A DNA stretch of 64,000 nucleotides. Source: Alloactinosynnema sp. L-07 (GTDB lineage Bacteria; Actinomycetota; Actinomycetes; Mycobacteriales; Pseudonocardiaceae). Shown here piece after piece: positions 54,618 to 63,154 of this stretch (the first letter of the stretch is position 1; the number at the start of each line of letters is the position of its first letter). The notes under the pieces were generated by a model. It ran no database searches, was not told the DNA's origin, and was given only the letters and a program-made list of their open reading frames with translations. A program made the position numbers and the translations under genes. The stretch covers positions 124,001 through 188,000 of the forward strand of contig NZ_LN850107.1 of the NCBI RefSeq assembly GCF_900070365.1, given 5' to 3'.

Positions 54618-54659
54618 TTAGTTCGGCTCCCGAACGAGATGGTACTGCTCCCGAACTAA
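54618..54659. promoter_or_regulatory. MarR operator: overlapping palindromes
   Basis: GTTCGGCTCCCGAAC (54621-54635) is a perfect inverted repeat with a 3-nt centre, and the outer TTAGTTCGG (54618-54626) pairs perfectly with CCGAACTAA (54651-54659). They lie just upstream of the cupin-marR start, over its expected promoter. Confidence 0.8.
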
Positions 54660-54995
54660 CGGGGCAAGCGTCCGCTGTTGTGGATAGGGCAGGTGCAAGT
54701 CTGGCTTGAGCCCAAAATCACGGCCAGTTACTCATCCGCTACGCACCCGACGCGACGCCTCCAACGTCCTGTCATGCCCTTGGGGTCGAGAGGTCCTCGC
54801 AACACCCCGGTTCAGGGGATGCGATGGACTTTCAGATCCGGGCGGTGCAACCTCGGCAGGCGAGGCCGCGAACGAGGCTCGGGAGTCGAATCGGCAGCCT
54901 GGAAGACGGCCCCTGTCTGGGGTGCCCGCGTTGCGCGGTGGATGTTGATGTTGTGGCGCGCCTCCGTGCCTCACTCTCGAACCCGAGTTTGAAGG
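54660..54995. other. gene-free stretch, probable integration boundary
   Basis: It lies between an intact chromosomal-type operon and the serine recombinase stop. I searched both strands for a tRNA or tmRNA 3' end and found none. Large serine integrases often sit next to their attachment site, so an att half-site is expected here or just inside; the core cannot be named without the other end, which is outside the window. Confidence 0.35.
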
Positions 54996-56930
54996 TCAAG
55001 GGTTTGAGTAAGACAGGTTTGGTGCCCCCGGCAGGACACGCAAAACATGGGCAACATCATCGTCCGACGCCGGTTGTGGCGGTACCTGCACGTCGCGGTC
55101 GGCATTTGCGCTGTTCAGTGCGATGATGGTGGCCGACTGTTCCACGGCTGGCACCGTTTCACCGCGTAGGGTGGCGCGGATCGTGACGTTGCGGGTGGCG
55201 TGGTCGTAGTAGATCTTCATGCCACAGGCTTCGTACAGACCCCGCTGCAGTGGGTCGGGTGCATCGGCCAGGGCGAGCGACAGTTGCGGCAGCATATCGA
55301 GCAGCTCGGGCTGTTGAGGCTGTTCCCGTTCGGCCACGATTCGGAGCTCGTCCAACTCGGCCAGTTTCGCCCGTCGCTGGTTCTCCAGGTCGGCGAAGCG
55401 AGCGCGGAGCCGTTCGGCCCACGCGCGTCCGGCCTCGTCGTTGTCGTCGAGGGTCTTGGCTTCCCGCTCATCCATGAGGTTGTCCTGGCGACGGCCCAGC
55501 TCGGTGATGGCCTTCTCGAGCGCCGCGATCCGGTTCTTGTGGTCTTGGCGTTGGTGGGTGCCTTGCTTGGCCATTTGGTGCCGGAGGAGCACGGCGCGGT
55601 CTTGGCCGAGGACCCGTTGGGCGAAGAAGGTCTGCACGCAGTCGAGCAGTCGGTCTTCCCGCACGTACACGGCGCGGGGGTGGTCGGCGTAGTCCTGTGG
55701 GTTCCCGACGCGGTCCAGTTGCGGTTGGCAGGTGTAGTAGGCCAGTTCCTTTCGGCGGGTCTTGCCGAACATGCGCTTGTTACACGAGACGTGGTGGACG
55801 TAGTGACGCAGGACGTAGGTGCGTCGGGTGGCTGGGTGCCGGTTCGCTCCGACCATCCGGGAGCCCTGTCGGCTGGTGGCGATCTCCTGGACTTCCTTCC
55901 ACATCTCCAGGGTGACCAGCGGCTCGTGGGTGGGCTCGGGTGACCAGATCCACTTGCCCGGCGGGTTGAGCTTCCCGCCCTTCTTGCTCGCCCGCCGATT
56001 CCAGACCATGTACCCGGTGTATTTCGGGTTACAGAGGATGTCGCGGACCGAGGAGACCGTCCAGCAGTTGCGCGCCCGCTCGCGTCGGTTGGGCTGGGGT
56101 GGCAGGTAGCGGTCGAGGTCGAGATTGAGGCGTTCGGCGATCTCCTTGTAGGCGAGCTTCTCGTCATGGCGCCAGAGGAAGATCTGCGTCGCTGTCTGCC
56201 CGCGTTCGGAGTCCACCAGCAGCCGCGACTTGGTCTTGCCCTCCTCGCGTTTCGCGGCGACGGGGTGTTCGATCTTCTGGAGGGTGTAGCCGTAGAGGGC
56301 CTTGCCGATGTTCCAGCCCTGCTTGGTGTGTTCGCGGAAGCCTTCCCAGGATTGCTCCAGGGTGTGCCGGAGGAACCACTCGCCGACGCCCTGCTTCATC
56401 CGGCGGACCAGGATCTGGGTCGCGCGCTTCTCAGTGATGGAGATCGGGCCTTCGTCGGCGGCGAACAGCGGGACGCCGACCTTCTCCAGGGTGTGTTCGA
56501 GCTGGGTGGACTGGTGGGTCCAGCGGGCAGCGCGTTCGATCTCCTCGACCACGACGGCCTCGAACCGGCGGCCGGGATGCTGGGCTTCAGCGAGCAGGTC
56601 GGCCAGACCGCCGTCGCGGGGGATCGGGATGTTGAACGCCTCGTGGGCGTTGCCCAGACCACGCTGGTCGAGGTCCTTGCGGGAGGACTCCACGTCGTAG
56701 AAGAACGCGACGATGACGAACCCTGGCGGCAGGACTTTGCGGCAGTTGTCCAGCTGCCGGGGTAGCGACAGCGTCGGGTCTTGAAGGTCACGGGTCGAGG
56801 TGCGCAGGAACACCGCGACCGGGACTTCGCTAACCCCGCCGCCGAGCCCGACCAGTGCCGTCATGTCCTCCTCGGCTGCCTGCGGGCGGCGCAGGGCCAG
56901 CGGTGCGGAGTCGGAGTGAAGGCCGCTCAT
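54996..56930 (-). CDS. large serine recombinase (integrase)
   Basis: A 644-residue serine recombinase: catalytic Ser45 in FLRTSTRDLQDPTLSLPRQL, resolvase core to about 190, the recombinase domain (IGKALYGYTLQKIEHP; SSVRDILCNPKYTGYMVWNRR), a zinc-ribbon region (VHHVSCNKRM, YYTCQPQ), and a coiled coil at about 470-550. It carries out site-specific integration of an element. ATG 56930 overlaps the accessory gene upstream (ATGA). Confidence 0.92.
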   Translation of the reverse strand: MSGLHSDSAPLALRRPQAAEEDMTALVGLGGGVSEVPVAVFLRTSTRDLQDPTLSLPRQLDNCRKVLPPGFVIVAFFYDVESSRKDLDQRGLGNAHEAFNIPIPRDGGLADLLAEAQHPGRRFEAVVVEEIERAARWTHQSTQLEHTLEKVGVPLFAADEGPISITEKRATQILVRRMKQGVGEWFLRHTLEQSWEGFREHTKQGWNIGKALYGYTLQKIEHPVAAKREEGKTKSRLLVDSERGQTATQIFLWRHDEKLAYKEIAERLNLDLDRYLPPQPNRRERARNCWTVSSVRDILCNPKYTGYMVWNRRASKKGGKLNPPGKWIWSPEPTHEPLVTLEMWKEVQEIATSRQGSRMVGANRHPATRRTYVLRHYVHHVSCNKRMFGKTRRKELAYYTCQPQLDRVGNPQDYADHPRAVYVREDRLLDCVQTFFAQRVLGQDRAVLLRHQMAKQGTHQRQDHKNRIAALEKAITELGRRQDNLMDEREAKTLDDNDEAGRAWAERLRARFADLENQRRAKLAELDELRIVAEREQPQQPELLDMLPQLSLALADAPDPLQRGLYEACGMKIYYDHATRNVTIRATLRGETVPAVEQSATIIALNSANADRDVQVPPQPASDDDVAHVLRVLPGAPNLSYSNP

Positions 56931-57325
56931 GCCGCTCGCCCCTCCTCGGCCGCGCGCCCGGCACCACCCTGCTCCAAGGTGCTCGTGGCCTCGCGGTGGG
57001 CGAGCCAGTTCAGCAGCGCGGAGATGGCGGCTGCCTGCGCGGCGGCCACCCGCTCACCTTCCTCGCCGTCGACATAGCGGATGTCGAAGGTCACAGTGAG
57101 CCCGTCGCAGACCGCGTCGACACCCGGCGGCAGCGACACCGGCTGGCGGGTTCTCGGCCCGGAAGATGATGTACGCCTCGTTGACGGTGAGCTGCTCGAC
57201 TCGGGTCGGTGACGCGATGGCGGCCGACGCCGTGACTGATCTTCGGGTGCGCCCGGTGGCCGGGACGAGGCCCGGCCACGCCGCGCGGGTGGCGCGGTGA
57301 TCTGGTTTTCCGGTGACGTGGTCAC
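56927..57325 (-). CDS. small accessory protein of the integrase operon, probably frameshifted
   Basis: As read, 132 residues from GTG 57325 (GGAGG well placed), ending SALLNWLAHREATSTLEQGG. The C-terminal half (LPPGVDAVCDGLTVTFDIRYVDGEEGERV) is clearly coding. In the middle, the alternative frame reads VEQLTVNEAYIIFRAENPP with higher GC3, so a frame change near 57145-57160 is likely. Possibly a recombination directionality or accessory factor; not identified. Confidence 0.55.
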   Translation of the reverse strand: MTTSPENQITAPPARRGRASSRPPGAPEDQSRRRPPSRHRPESSSSPSTRRTSSSGPRTRQPVSLPPGVDAVCDGLTVTFDIRYVDGEEGERVAAAQAAAISALLNWLAHREATSTLEQGGAGRAAEEGRAA

Positions 57326-58004
57326 GACGGTCCTCCTGGAAAGTCATGGCTGGTCGACATGGTTGGGTCCACAACACCTCTGTCCACATCGAGCTGGCAA
57401 GCATCCTCGACGACCTGCTTTCCCTGCGGCACAAGATGTTTCGTGCCGACCGGGAACCTGTGTGCGCACTGTCGTGAACAGAATCGTGGTTCGCGGCGGA
57501 GGCTGGGGGTCGTCTCAAGGACGGAACTACTGTTGGCGCTACTCGTGCACGGCCGCTGCCGGGCGGGACGCCCGTTCCGGACATGTCGCCCGCGCCGCCG
57601 CCGAACCGTCGGCAGCGCGGGCGACAGCGGGCGCGGTGGCCCCGGTCGCAGGTAGCCCAGCAACCGCCTTGGCGATACGCCGGCTAGTGGTCAACCCCGG
57701 CGCCTGCGAGTCTGGACTGGCCGGACCGCCACGAACGCTGGCTCGGCCTGCTGAACGGGATAGCCCTCCCACCGGAGTTCATCGTTGACTTCCCGCTGCA
57801 ACGCGGTGATGACGTCGATCGTCAACCCGTCCGGGTGGTGGTTCGCGGCCGTCACGCGGCCCCGCCGGTGATCGGACGGCAGCGCATTCGCCGAGTCGTC
57901 GTTGGCCCTGGCCGAGGTAGGGACACCTCGGGCCTAGCGCGGGCGCGGCGAGCCAGGGCGGGTGCGACCGCTCTTCTGGCCGCGCGCTCGCGATCCCTTG
58001 CCCG
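57326..58004. other. 679-bp stretch with no supported gene
   Basis: It lies between the PAPS-reductase-like gene and the integrase operon, both on minus. Reading frames on either strand are low-complexity Arg/Pro/Ala shadows. A Cys-containing minus frame (RFCSRQCAHRFPVGTK) just before the accessory gene start is the only hint of a decayed small gene. The promoter of the integrase operon should be at the left end. Confidence 0.4.
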
Positions 58005-58928
58005 TCATGCCGCACGCTCCGCGGTGACCGGGGCGCCGGACCGGCATGACCACGGCGAGCAGCCGTCGGGGTCGTCCTCCTCCGTCGGACTGGTGGAGAC
58101 CAGCCGCAGGTGCCGTTTGCCGAGAGCGGACGGGTCGAGGTCGACTTCGTCGAGCGGCTGACAACTCCGATGCAGGAAGTACTGCCCACGCAGCTCTTGC
58201 CCTTGTGTCGTGGCGTGCGGGTAGCCGTCGCGGATCGCCTTGTCGAACTCGACCGCCTCGGCCCAGCCGTCCGGGTCGTTGTCGCGAATCCAGCGCCAGC
58301 CCGCGTTGCCGTGGAACGGGCACCCGACACAGGCTGACTTCACGGTCTCCCCGAAGCCTCGTTCGGCGAGGAACTCGATGCACCGTGCCCGGTTGAAGCC
58401 GAGGTCGATCAGCGGGAAGACGTTGTGCAGGAACCGCAGCCCGGAGTCCTTGGCGCGCGTGAACTCGTCGGTGCTGATCCCGATGGCCTGCTCGGCGTAC
58501 ACCCCACGCGGCACCCGTCGCGGATGCGGGTATCCCAGTAGCTCCCGCGCGGCCTTCTTGAGCGGGTTGATCTTGTACTCGGAGGTGCATTGCCTCCTCG
58601 CGAGCCCTCGCGACCCGTCGGGGTTGAGGGTGTGCAGGGGCATGGACACGAAGCGGTGGCGTGGATCGAGGGCGTCGGCACGGATGTTCCCTGCCGACAC
58701 CTGACGCACCGGGATGCCGTGTCTCTCGGCGTGCGCGGTCAGCCGGTCGAGGTTCGCGTACACGGCGCGCGGTTCCCAGCCGGTGTCGGCGAAAAGAGCG
58801 ACGTCGAAACGCGGTATCTCACCCTCGCACGCCAGCAGCAGCACGGTCGTGCTCTGCACTCCGGCGCCCAGGGACAGCAGTCGCAAGGCGGGGCCGGTGT
58901 CGGTCGCCTTCAGGCTTGTCGTGGTCAT
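58005..58928 (-). CDS. PAPS-reductase-like PP-loop ATPase
   Basis: A 307-residue N-type ATP pyrophosphatase: PP-loop LSLGAGVQSTTVLLLA (18-33), DTGWEPRAVYANL, RRQCTSEYKINPLKKAARE, and SACVGCPFHGNAGWRWI with a CxxC pair. These Cys sets resemble those in phage and mobile-element members, some of which (DndC) move sulfur into DNA; others act on tRNA. Here it is the last gene of a DNA methyltransferase operon (ATGA overlap), so nucleic-acid modification is plausible but unproven. Confidence 0.8.
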   Translation of the reverse strand: MTTTSLKATDTGPALRLLSLGAGVQSTTVLLLACEGEIPRFDVALFADTGWEPRAVYANLDRLTAHAERHGIPVRQVSAGNIRADALDPRHRFVSMPLHTLNPDGSRGLARRQCTSEYKINPLKKAARELLGYPHPRRVPRGVYAEQAIGISTDEFTRAKDSGLRFLHNVFPLIDLGFNRARCIEFLAERGFGETVKSACVGCPFHGNAGWRWIRDNDPDGWAEAVEFDKAIRDGYPHATTQGQELRGQYFLHRSCQPLDEVDLDPSALGKRHLRLVSTSPTEEDDPDGCSPWSCRSGAPVTAERAA

Positions 58929-60262
58929 GCCGCGGTCACCTCCTGCCCGGTCGGTGACCGGTGGTCGGTGTTGATGTCGAGGAGTTCGGCGAGGTCGGCG
59001 AGCAGCAGGGCCACCGCGTAGGCGGCTTGCTGGGGAACCACGCCGTTGCCCAGCGCGCGGAGCTGCGCGGTGCGGGGCAGGGAGAGGTCGGTGACCCAGC
59101 CTTCGGTCAGTCCCATGAGGTGCTCGACGAAGGCGGGAGCGAGGACCGGGCGGCCGTGGTTGCCGGGCTGGGTCGGGTGCGGTGTCGGGCGGCCCAGCAC
59201 CGCCTCCCAGCGGCGGATCGCCGCCTCGTAGACACCCCAGTTCACCGGCGCCGACTCGACGCCGGATGCCGAGCTCGTCTCAGCGTCGGGAACCGCTACG
59301 AGATGTCGTCGGTCTCGCTGTCCTCGGCCCGGTGGTGCGCCGGCGGGGTGAGCAGGCGGATGACCGCCGAGGGCAGCATCAGGTCGCCCTTGGAGCCCCG
59401 CTGTGCCGGACAGCCCTTCGTTCCGTCCGTCGCTCGTGGCGTCGGCAGGAACGCCTCGGGGTCCACCAGCGGGAGCACCTGCTGTGACAGTGGCGGCCGG
59501 AATCCCGCTCCGGCCCTGCGGCCCGCCGTACCGGTGTCCGAGGCTCGCGGAGTCGGCAACAGCCGAAGCCGGTCCAGCAGTGACGGACCGCCCTGCCTGC
59601 TGGCGGCGCTGATGCCATTGGACGAGCCGTCGTGCGCAGTCGGCGTCGGCAGCATCTCCGTCTCGTCGACCGGGGCTGGGCTCGCGCAGCCAGGCGAGCA
59701 GGAACACGCGCTCGCGGCGGTGCGCGGCTCCGACGTCGGCGGCGCGGACGCTACGCCAGAGCGCGTCATACCCCGCTTCGGCCAGGTCGCCGAGTACACG
59801 GTGGAGTCCTCCATTGCGCCAGCGAAGCGCGGCGACGTTCTCCACGATGAGCAGCGCGGGTCGTAGTACGCGAAGGCCCGCCACGATGTCGGCCCACAGC
59901 CCACTGCGGACTCCCTTCTCGATGCCCGCGCGCTTTCCGGCGGCGGAGATGTCTTGGCAGGGGAACCCCGCGACGAGCACGTCAACCGGCTCAATGGAGG
60001 TCCAGTCGATGTGCCGCAGGTCGCCGAGGTTCGGGATGCCCGGTGTCCGGGCGTCGAGGATCTGGGCGATGTGCGGGTCGGGGTCGGCGACCCAGGCAAT
60101 TCGGCCGCCGCCCAGGGCGGCCAGCACCCCGAGGTCCAAGCCGCCGTAACCGGTGCACAACGAGCCCACGACCGGACCGGACTCGGCGACAGGTCGAGTC
60201 CGCCGTCCCGGCCCCGGCGTCACCGCCGGGGCCGGGACAAGCGTGAGCGAACGGCGTGTCAT
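58925..60262 (-). CDS. DNA C5-cytosine methyltransferase with two compensating frame changes
   Basis: Motif I SLCTGYGGLDLGVL (about 34-47), motif IV GFPCQDIS with catalytic Cys102, motif VI ENVAALRW, motif VIII RRERVFLLAW, and C-terminal motifs IX/X (LSLPRTAQLRALGNGVVPQQ). The variable target-recognition segment is in a different frame: between about 59675 and 59300 the other frame reads EMLPTPTAHDGSSNG, LLPTPRASDTG, FLPTPRATDGTKG, typical of phage-type C5 enzymes and with high GC3. The main frame resumes by VNWGVYEAAIRRWEAVLG. ATG 60262 overlaps the upstream methyltransferase gene. Confidence 0.82.
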   Translation of the reverse strand: MTRRSLTLVPAPAVTPGPGRRTRPVAESGPVVGSLCTGYGGLDLGVLAALGGGRIAWVADPDPHIAQILDARTPGIPNLGDLRHIDWTSIEPVDVLVAGFPCQDISAAGKRAGIEKGVRSGLWADIVAGLRVLRPALLIVENVAALRWRNGGLHRVLGDLAEAGYDALWRSVRAADVGAAHRRERVFLLAWLREPSPGRRDGDAADADCARRLVQWHQRRQQAGRSVTAGPASAVADSASLGHRYGGPQGRSGIPAATVTAGAPAGGPRGVPADATSDGRNEGLSGTAGLQGRPDAALGGHPPAHPAGAPPGRGQRDRRHLVAVPDAETSSASGVESAPVNWGVYEAAIRRWEAVLGRPTPHPTQPGNHGRPVLAPAFVEHLMGLTEGWVTDLSLPRTAQLRALGNGVVPQQAAYAVALLLADLAELLDINTDHRSPTGQEVTAA

Positions 60263-61482
60263 GCCGCCCGGCCTCGCTCACCCGCACCGTCACGCGCGAC
60301 GCCTGCGGATCGCGCCGAGCGGTACTGCCCGAGGTCCACCACGTCCCCCGACGAAGTACCGGCCGCGGTGCTCCCGGCGGACCTATGCAGGGCGGTGCGG
60401 AACACGAGGACGTCCTCGTGGGCGATCAGGTGCAGCGGCAGTCCGGCCTCGCGCTGTTTGCGGATGAAGTCGCGCTGGAAGAAGCTGCCGCGCGCCACCA
60501 GGTCGGTCTCGGCTGCGCGGGCGAGCAGTGCGACGTTGCGCTCGACCGGGATCAGGCCGGCCGCGCGTCCGCAGGCGAGGATCTGGGAGGGCAGGTCGAT
60601 CAGTTCGGCGTGCTCGCGCCACGGGCGGATGGTGATGGCGATGTGCCCGCCGGGCTTCAGGAACGTCCGCAGCGCGGCGAGGATGCGGGTGAACCCGGCC
60701 AGCAGGCGGTGGTGGCCGATGTTGGCGAGGTTGCCGCGGTCGAGGGTGTTGCCGTAGAGGTGGTGGTACTTCTGCACCCCCGCGCCAGGCGCGACCGACA
60801 CCTGCCCGTGCGTGGAGGGACCGTAGGGCGGAGACGTCACCACCAGCGCCGCTTGGCCGACGTACTCGGGCGGCAGCAGCGTCACGAGCTGGCGGGCGTC
60901 ACCGTGGAACACCCGCGCGTCGATCCCCTCTTCACCGCCGACGCCCTGCTCCCGAGCCAGGTCGAGGTTGGCGTTCGCCACGTCGACCCAGTGGGGTTCG
61001 TACTCCACGCCGACGGCGCGGCGGCCGAGTCGGACAGCTTCGACGAGGGTGGTGCCGATGCCGCACATCGGGTCGAGCACCAGGTCGCCGGGCTTCGTGT
61101 AGTGGGTGACGGCGTGGCGGACGACCTCGGGCAGCATCTTGGCCGGGTGCGCGGTCGACTCGGGCGTGTACTTGTTCTTGCGCTGGGCGGCCGGCGAGGA
61201 CTGCGCGGTGGTCCACACCGACACCGCAGGGGGCTCCGTGCTGCTCTTCTGCTCACCGCTGTCCACAGAGTTGTCCACAGCGGTGGGTGGGGTGTCGAGC
61301 GCGGCGATGAGCGCGCGCGGGATGCGCTGGGTCGGCTCGTCGCCGACCGCTGCGGCGGTGGTCGCGGAGGACTCGGCGGCGGGTTGATGGGTGGCGTCGT
61401 GCGTCACGGGCGTGCCTTCCTGGCGGTGCGGTCCGGGGTGGGCGAAGTCGTCGTTCGGCGCGGGGTTGGGTGTGGTCGTCAT
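60259..61482 (-). CDS. N4-cytosine/N6-adenine DNA methyltransferase
   Basis: A 407-residue beta-type methyltransferase: low-complexity start (1-105), then STAHPAKMLPEVVRHAVTHY, SAM motif DPMCGIGTTLVEAV (about 138-151), catalytic VVTSPPYGPS (about 217-226) and the C-terminal RGSFFQRDFIRKQREAG segment. Start ATG 61482 overlaps the preceding stop; an internal GTG at residue 26 has its own AGGAAGG site. Confidence 0.88.
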   Translation of the reverse strand: MTTTPNPAPNDDFAHPGPHRQEGTPVTHDATHQPAAESSATTAAAVGDEPTQRIPRALIAALDTPPTAVDNSVDSGEQKSSTEPPAVSVWTTAQSSPAAQRKNKYTPESTAHPAKMLPEVVRHAVTHYTKPGDLVLDPMCGIGTTLVEAVRLGRRAVGVEYEPHWVDVANANLDLAREQGVGGEEGIDARVFHGDARQLVTLLPPEYVGQAALVVTSPPYGPSTHGQVSVAPGAGVQKYHHLYGNTLDRGNLANIGHHRLLAGFTRILAALRTFLKPGGHIAITIRPWREHAELIDLPSQILACGRAAGLIPVERNVALLARAAETDLVARGSFFQRDFIRKQREAGLPLHLIAHEDVLVFRTALHRSAGSTAAGTSSGDVVDLGQYRSARSAGVARDGAGERGRAA

Positions 61483-62615
61483 CGGATGTCTTCGGGTTGC
61501 GAGACCGCGTCCGTGGGCGCACTCGGCAAGGCCGTGGGCGTCGGCTGGTGGTCGTGCGGCTGGGCGAAGACGAGGACGTCGGAGTGGATGCGTCGATGCG
61601 GCACAGGCAGCCCGCGCACGACGGCGCGGTGGCGTGCTCGCGCGTCGGCGTCGGCGGTGTCGCGGTCACCGAAGTTGGCGTCGAGGTGGTCGTCGGAGTG
61701 GGTGTCGGCGAGGTGGAAACGGCCGTCGCGGACGGGCGTGTGCAGGGCGACGATGTGCTGCAGGTAGAGCAGGTCGGCGTTCTGTCCTGCGGTCACCACC
61801 GCGCCGGTCGGGTCGGTCAGCTCGCCCGACGTCCAGTCACAGTGCGTGAGCACGACGAGGATGCCGCCGACCCGTAGCCGCCGTGCCGCGTAGAGCGCGA
61901 TGAGGTCGGCGGTATTGCCGTGACCGTGGCCGCCGGGGCGGTGCGGCGGCAGGCTGGCGACGATCAGGTCGGCGCTGTCCACGGGTGCGGTCACCACGTC
62001 CGGGACGGACACCTCGACGGTGAGTTCCGGTGCCGTGGGGAGGGTCGCCGGAGCCGGGCCCACTCCACCGACGAGGTCGGCCCAGAACGGGCGGGAGGCC
62101 GGACCGGTCGACGTCGGGTCGACCGGGACGCGCTCGACGCGCGCGGCGCGGCCGAGGCGTTCGACGGCGGCGACGGTGTCGGCCAGTTCGGGGTCCGGCT
62201 CGGTGCCGGGGGCGTGGTCGATGACGCCGTCGGCACCGACCACGCCGAGCGTCGGGCGGGTGCGATCGGGGGTCGTCCGGTCCAGCAGCACGACTCGTTC
62301 GGCGGGCTTGCTGAACGAGGTGACGATCCGCTCGACGAGGGTCGCGGGCCACGTGGCGTCGAGGTCGATCGGCGCGGAGCCGGCGGTCCAGACGGTTGCC
62401 GGAGTCGGGGTCGCGGCCGACCCGCGTGAGCGCGAGCGGCCGGTGCCGGCGGTGGACTTCGCGGGCTTGCCAGGGCTGACGCGGGTGGTGGTCGGAGCGG
62501 TCGGCCAGGGGCGGCGGTCACCGCCTCGGTGCCCGCCGGGGCGGGCCGGAGCCGGGTGGGTGGAGTCGGCGCGCCGTCGGGGCGAGCGGCGGGCGGAGTT
62601 GTCGGGCTGGGTCAC
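61479..62615 (-). CDS. degenerate DNA methyltransferase-like protein
   Basis: A 378-residue protein with the frame of an N4/N6 methyltransferase but altered key motifs. Where PxxLxERIVxxFSxPGDxVLDPF is expected it reads WPATLVERIVTSFSKPAERV then VLLDRT, and where DLIVTSPPY is expected it reads ADLIVASLPPHRPGGHG. The C-terminal RRLRVGGILVVLTHCDWTSG, then RIHSDVLVFAQP keep the fold. GTG 62615 follows GAAGGGA; an upstream reading from 62894 is rejected. Probably a specificity or allosteric partner of the active enzyme downstream. Confidence 0.7.
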   Translation of the reverse strand: MTQPDNSARRSPRRRADSTHPAPARPGGHRGGDRRPWPTAPTTTRVSPGKPAKSTAGTGRSRSRGSAATPTPATVWTAGSAPIDLDATWPATLVERIVTSFSKPAERVVLLDRTTPDRTRPTLGVVGADGVIDHAPGTEPDPELADTVAAVERLGRAARVERVPVDPTSTGPASRPFWADLVGGVGPAPATLPTAPELTVEVSVPDVVTAPVDSADLIVASLPPHRPGGHGHGNTADLIALYAARRLRVGGILVVLTHCDWTSGELTDPTGAVVTAGQNADLLYLQHIVALHTPVRDGRFHLADTHSDDHLDANFGDRDTADADARARHRAVVRGLPVPHRRIHSDVLVFAQPHDHQPTPTALPSAPTDAVSQPEDIR

Positions 62616-62886
62616 GGGTGTCCCTTCGCCAGGGGTGGGTGCGCCTGTCGGTGCGAGGCGCTGATGACACCCCTGAACTCCGAAATACGACCCCTTTGGG
62701 GACACGCCCTCGTCACTTTTCTCAACGGATTTGACGGGCGCGAATAGCAGGGAAAGGTTCGCGCGCGCGTGCCCGCGCAGGGAGAGGCGGCGGGTCCGAA
62801 AGGAGGGGGCCGAGCGCTTTTTCCGATCCGCCGGGGATCGCGGTTGCTTCCAACCGGTAGCAGCGCGTGACGGCTCGCTCACGGCT

Positions 62887-63085
62887 ATGACCAAACTGGT
62901 ACCGAACTAGTACCGGGCACAAGTATTCGCAGCTAGGCGGGTATTACCGGACAAGTCAGCTTGATCTTGACGTCACGTGTTCAGTGATCCACTAAGACGC
63001 CCGAAGTGGATCTTGTAACACTTGCGGCGCGGATGTGAAGATCGCCGGTACCTCTGCGGTACTAGTTCGGTACCAGTTTGGTCAT
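62887..63085. repeat. 28-bp perfect inverted repeat with nested repeat and GGTAC iterons
   Basis: Arms 62887-62914 (ATGACCAAACTGGTACC side) and 63058-63085 are perfect reverse complements. Inside, GTGTTCAGTGATCCACT (62977-62993) pairs with AGTGGATCTTGTAACAC (63005-63021; AGTGGATC/GATCCACT and GTGTT/AACAC exact). GGTAC words recur at least five times (62899, 62909 region, 63047, 63058, 63069, 63090). It fills most of the 62616-63154 gap between divergent transcripts; operator or replication/transfer origin are both possible. Confidence 0.8.
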
Positions 63086-63154
63086 CGGTTGGTACTACCC
63101 GCCGTGGCGTCCTGGGCAAGTCATTGATTCCGACTTGCTTTCGGGAGCCATTCC

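Noticed and set aside
54660..54995. tRNA or tmRNA gene as integration target
   Set aside because: TTCGA-like pieces (CTCGAACCCGAG) do not form a proper T-arm with an acceptor stem on either strand.
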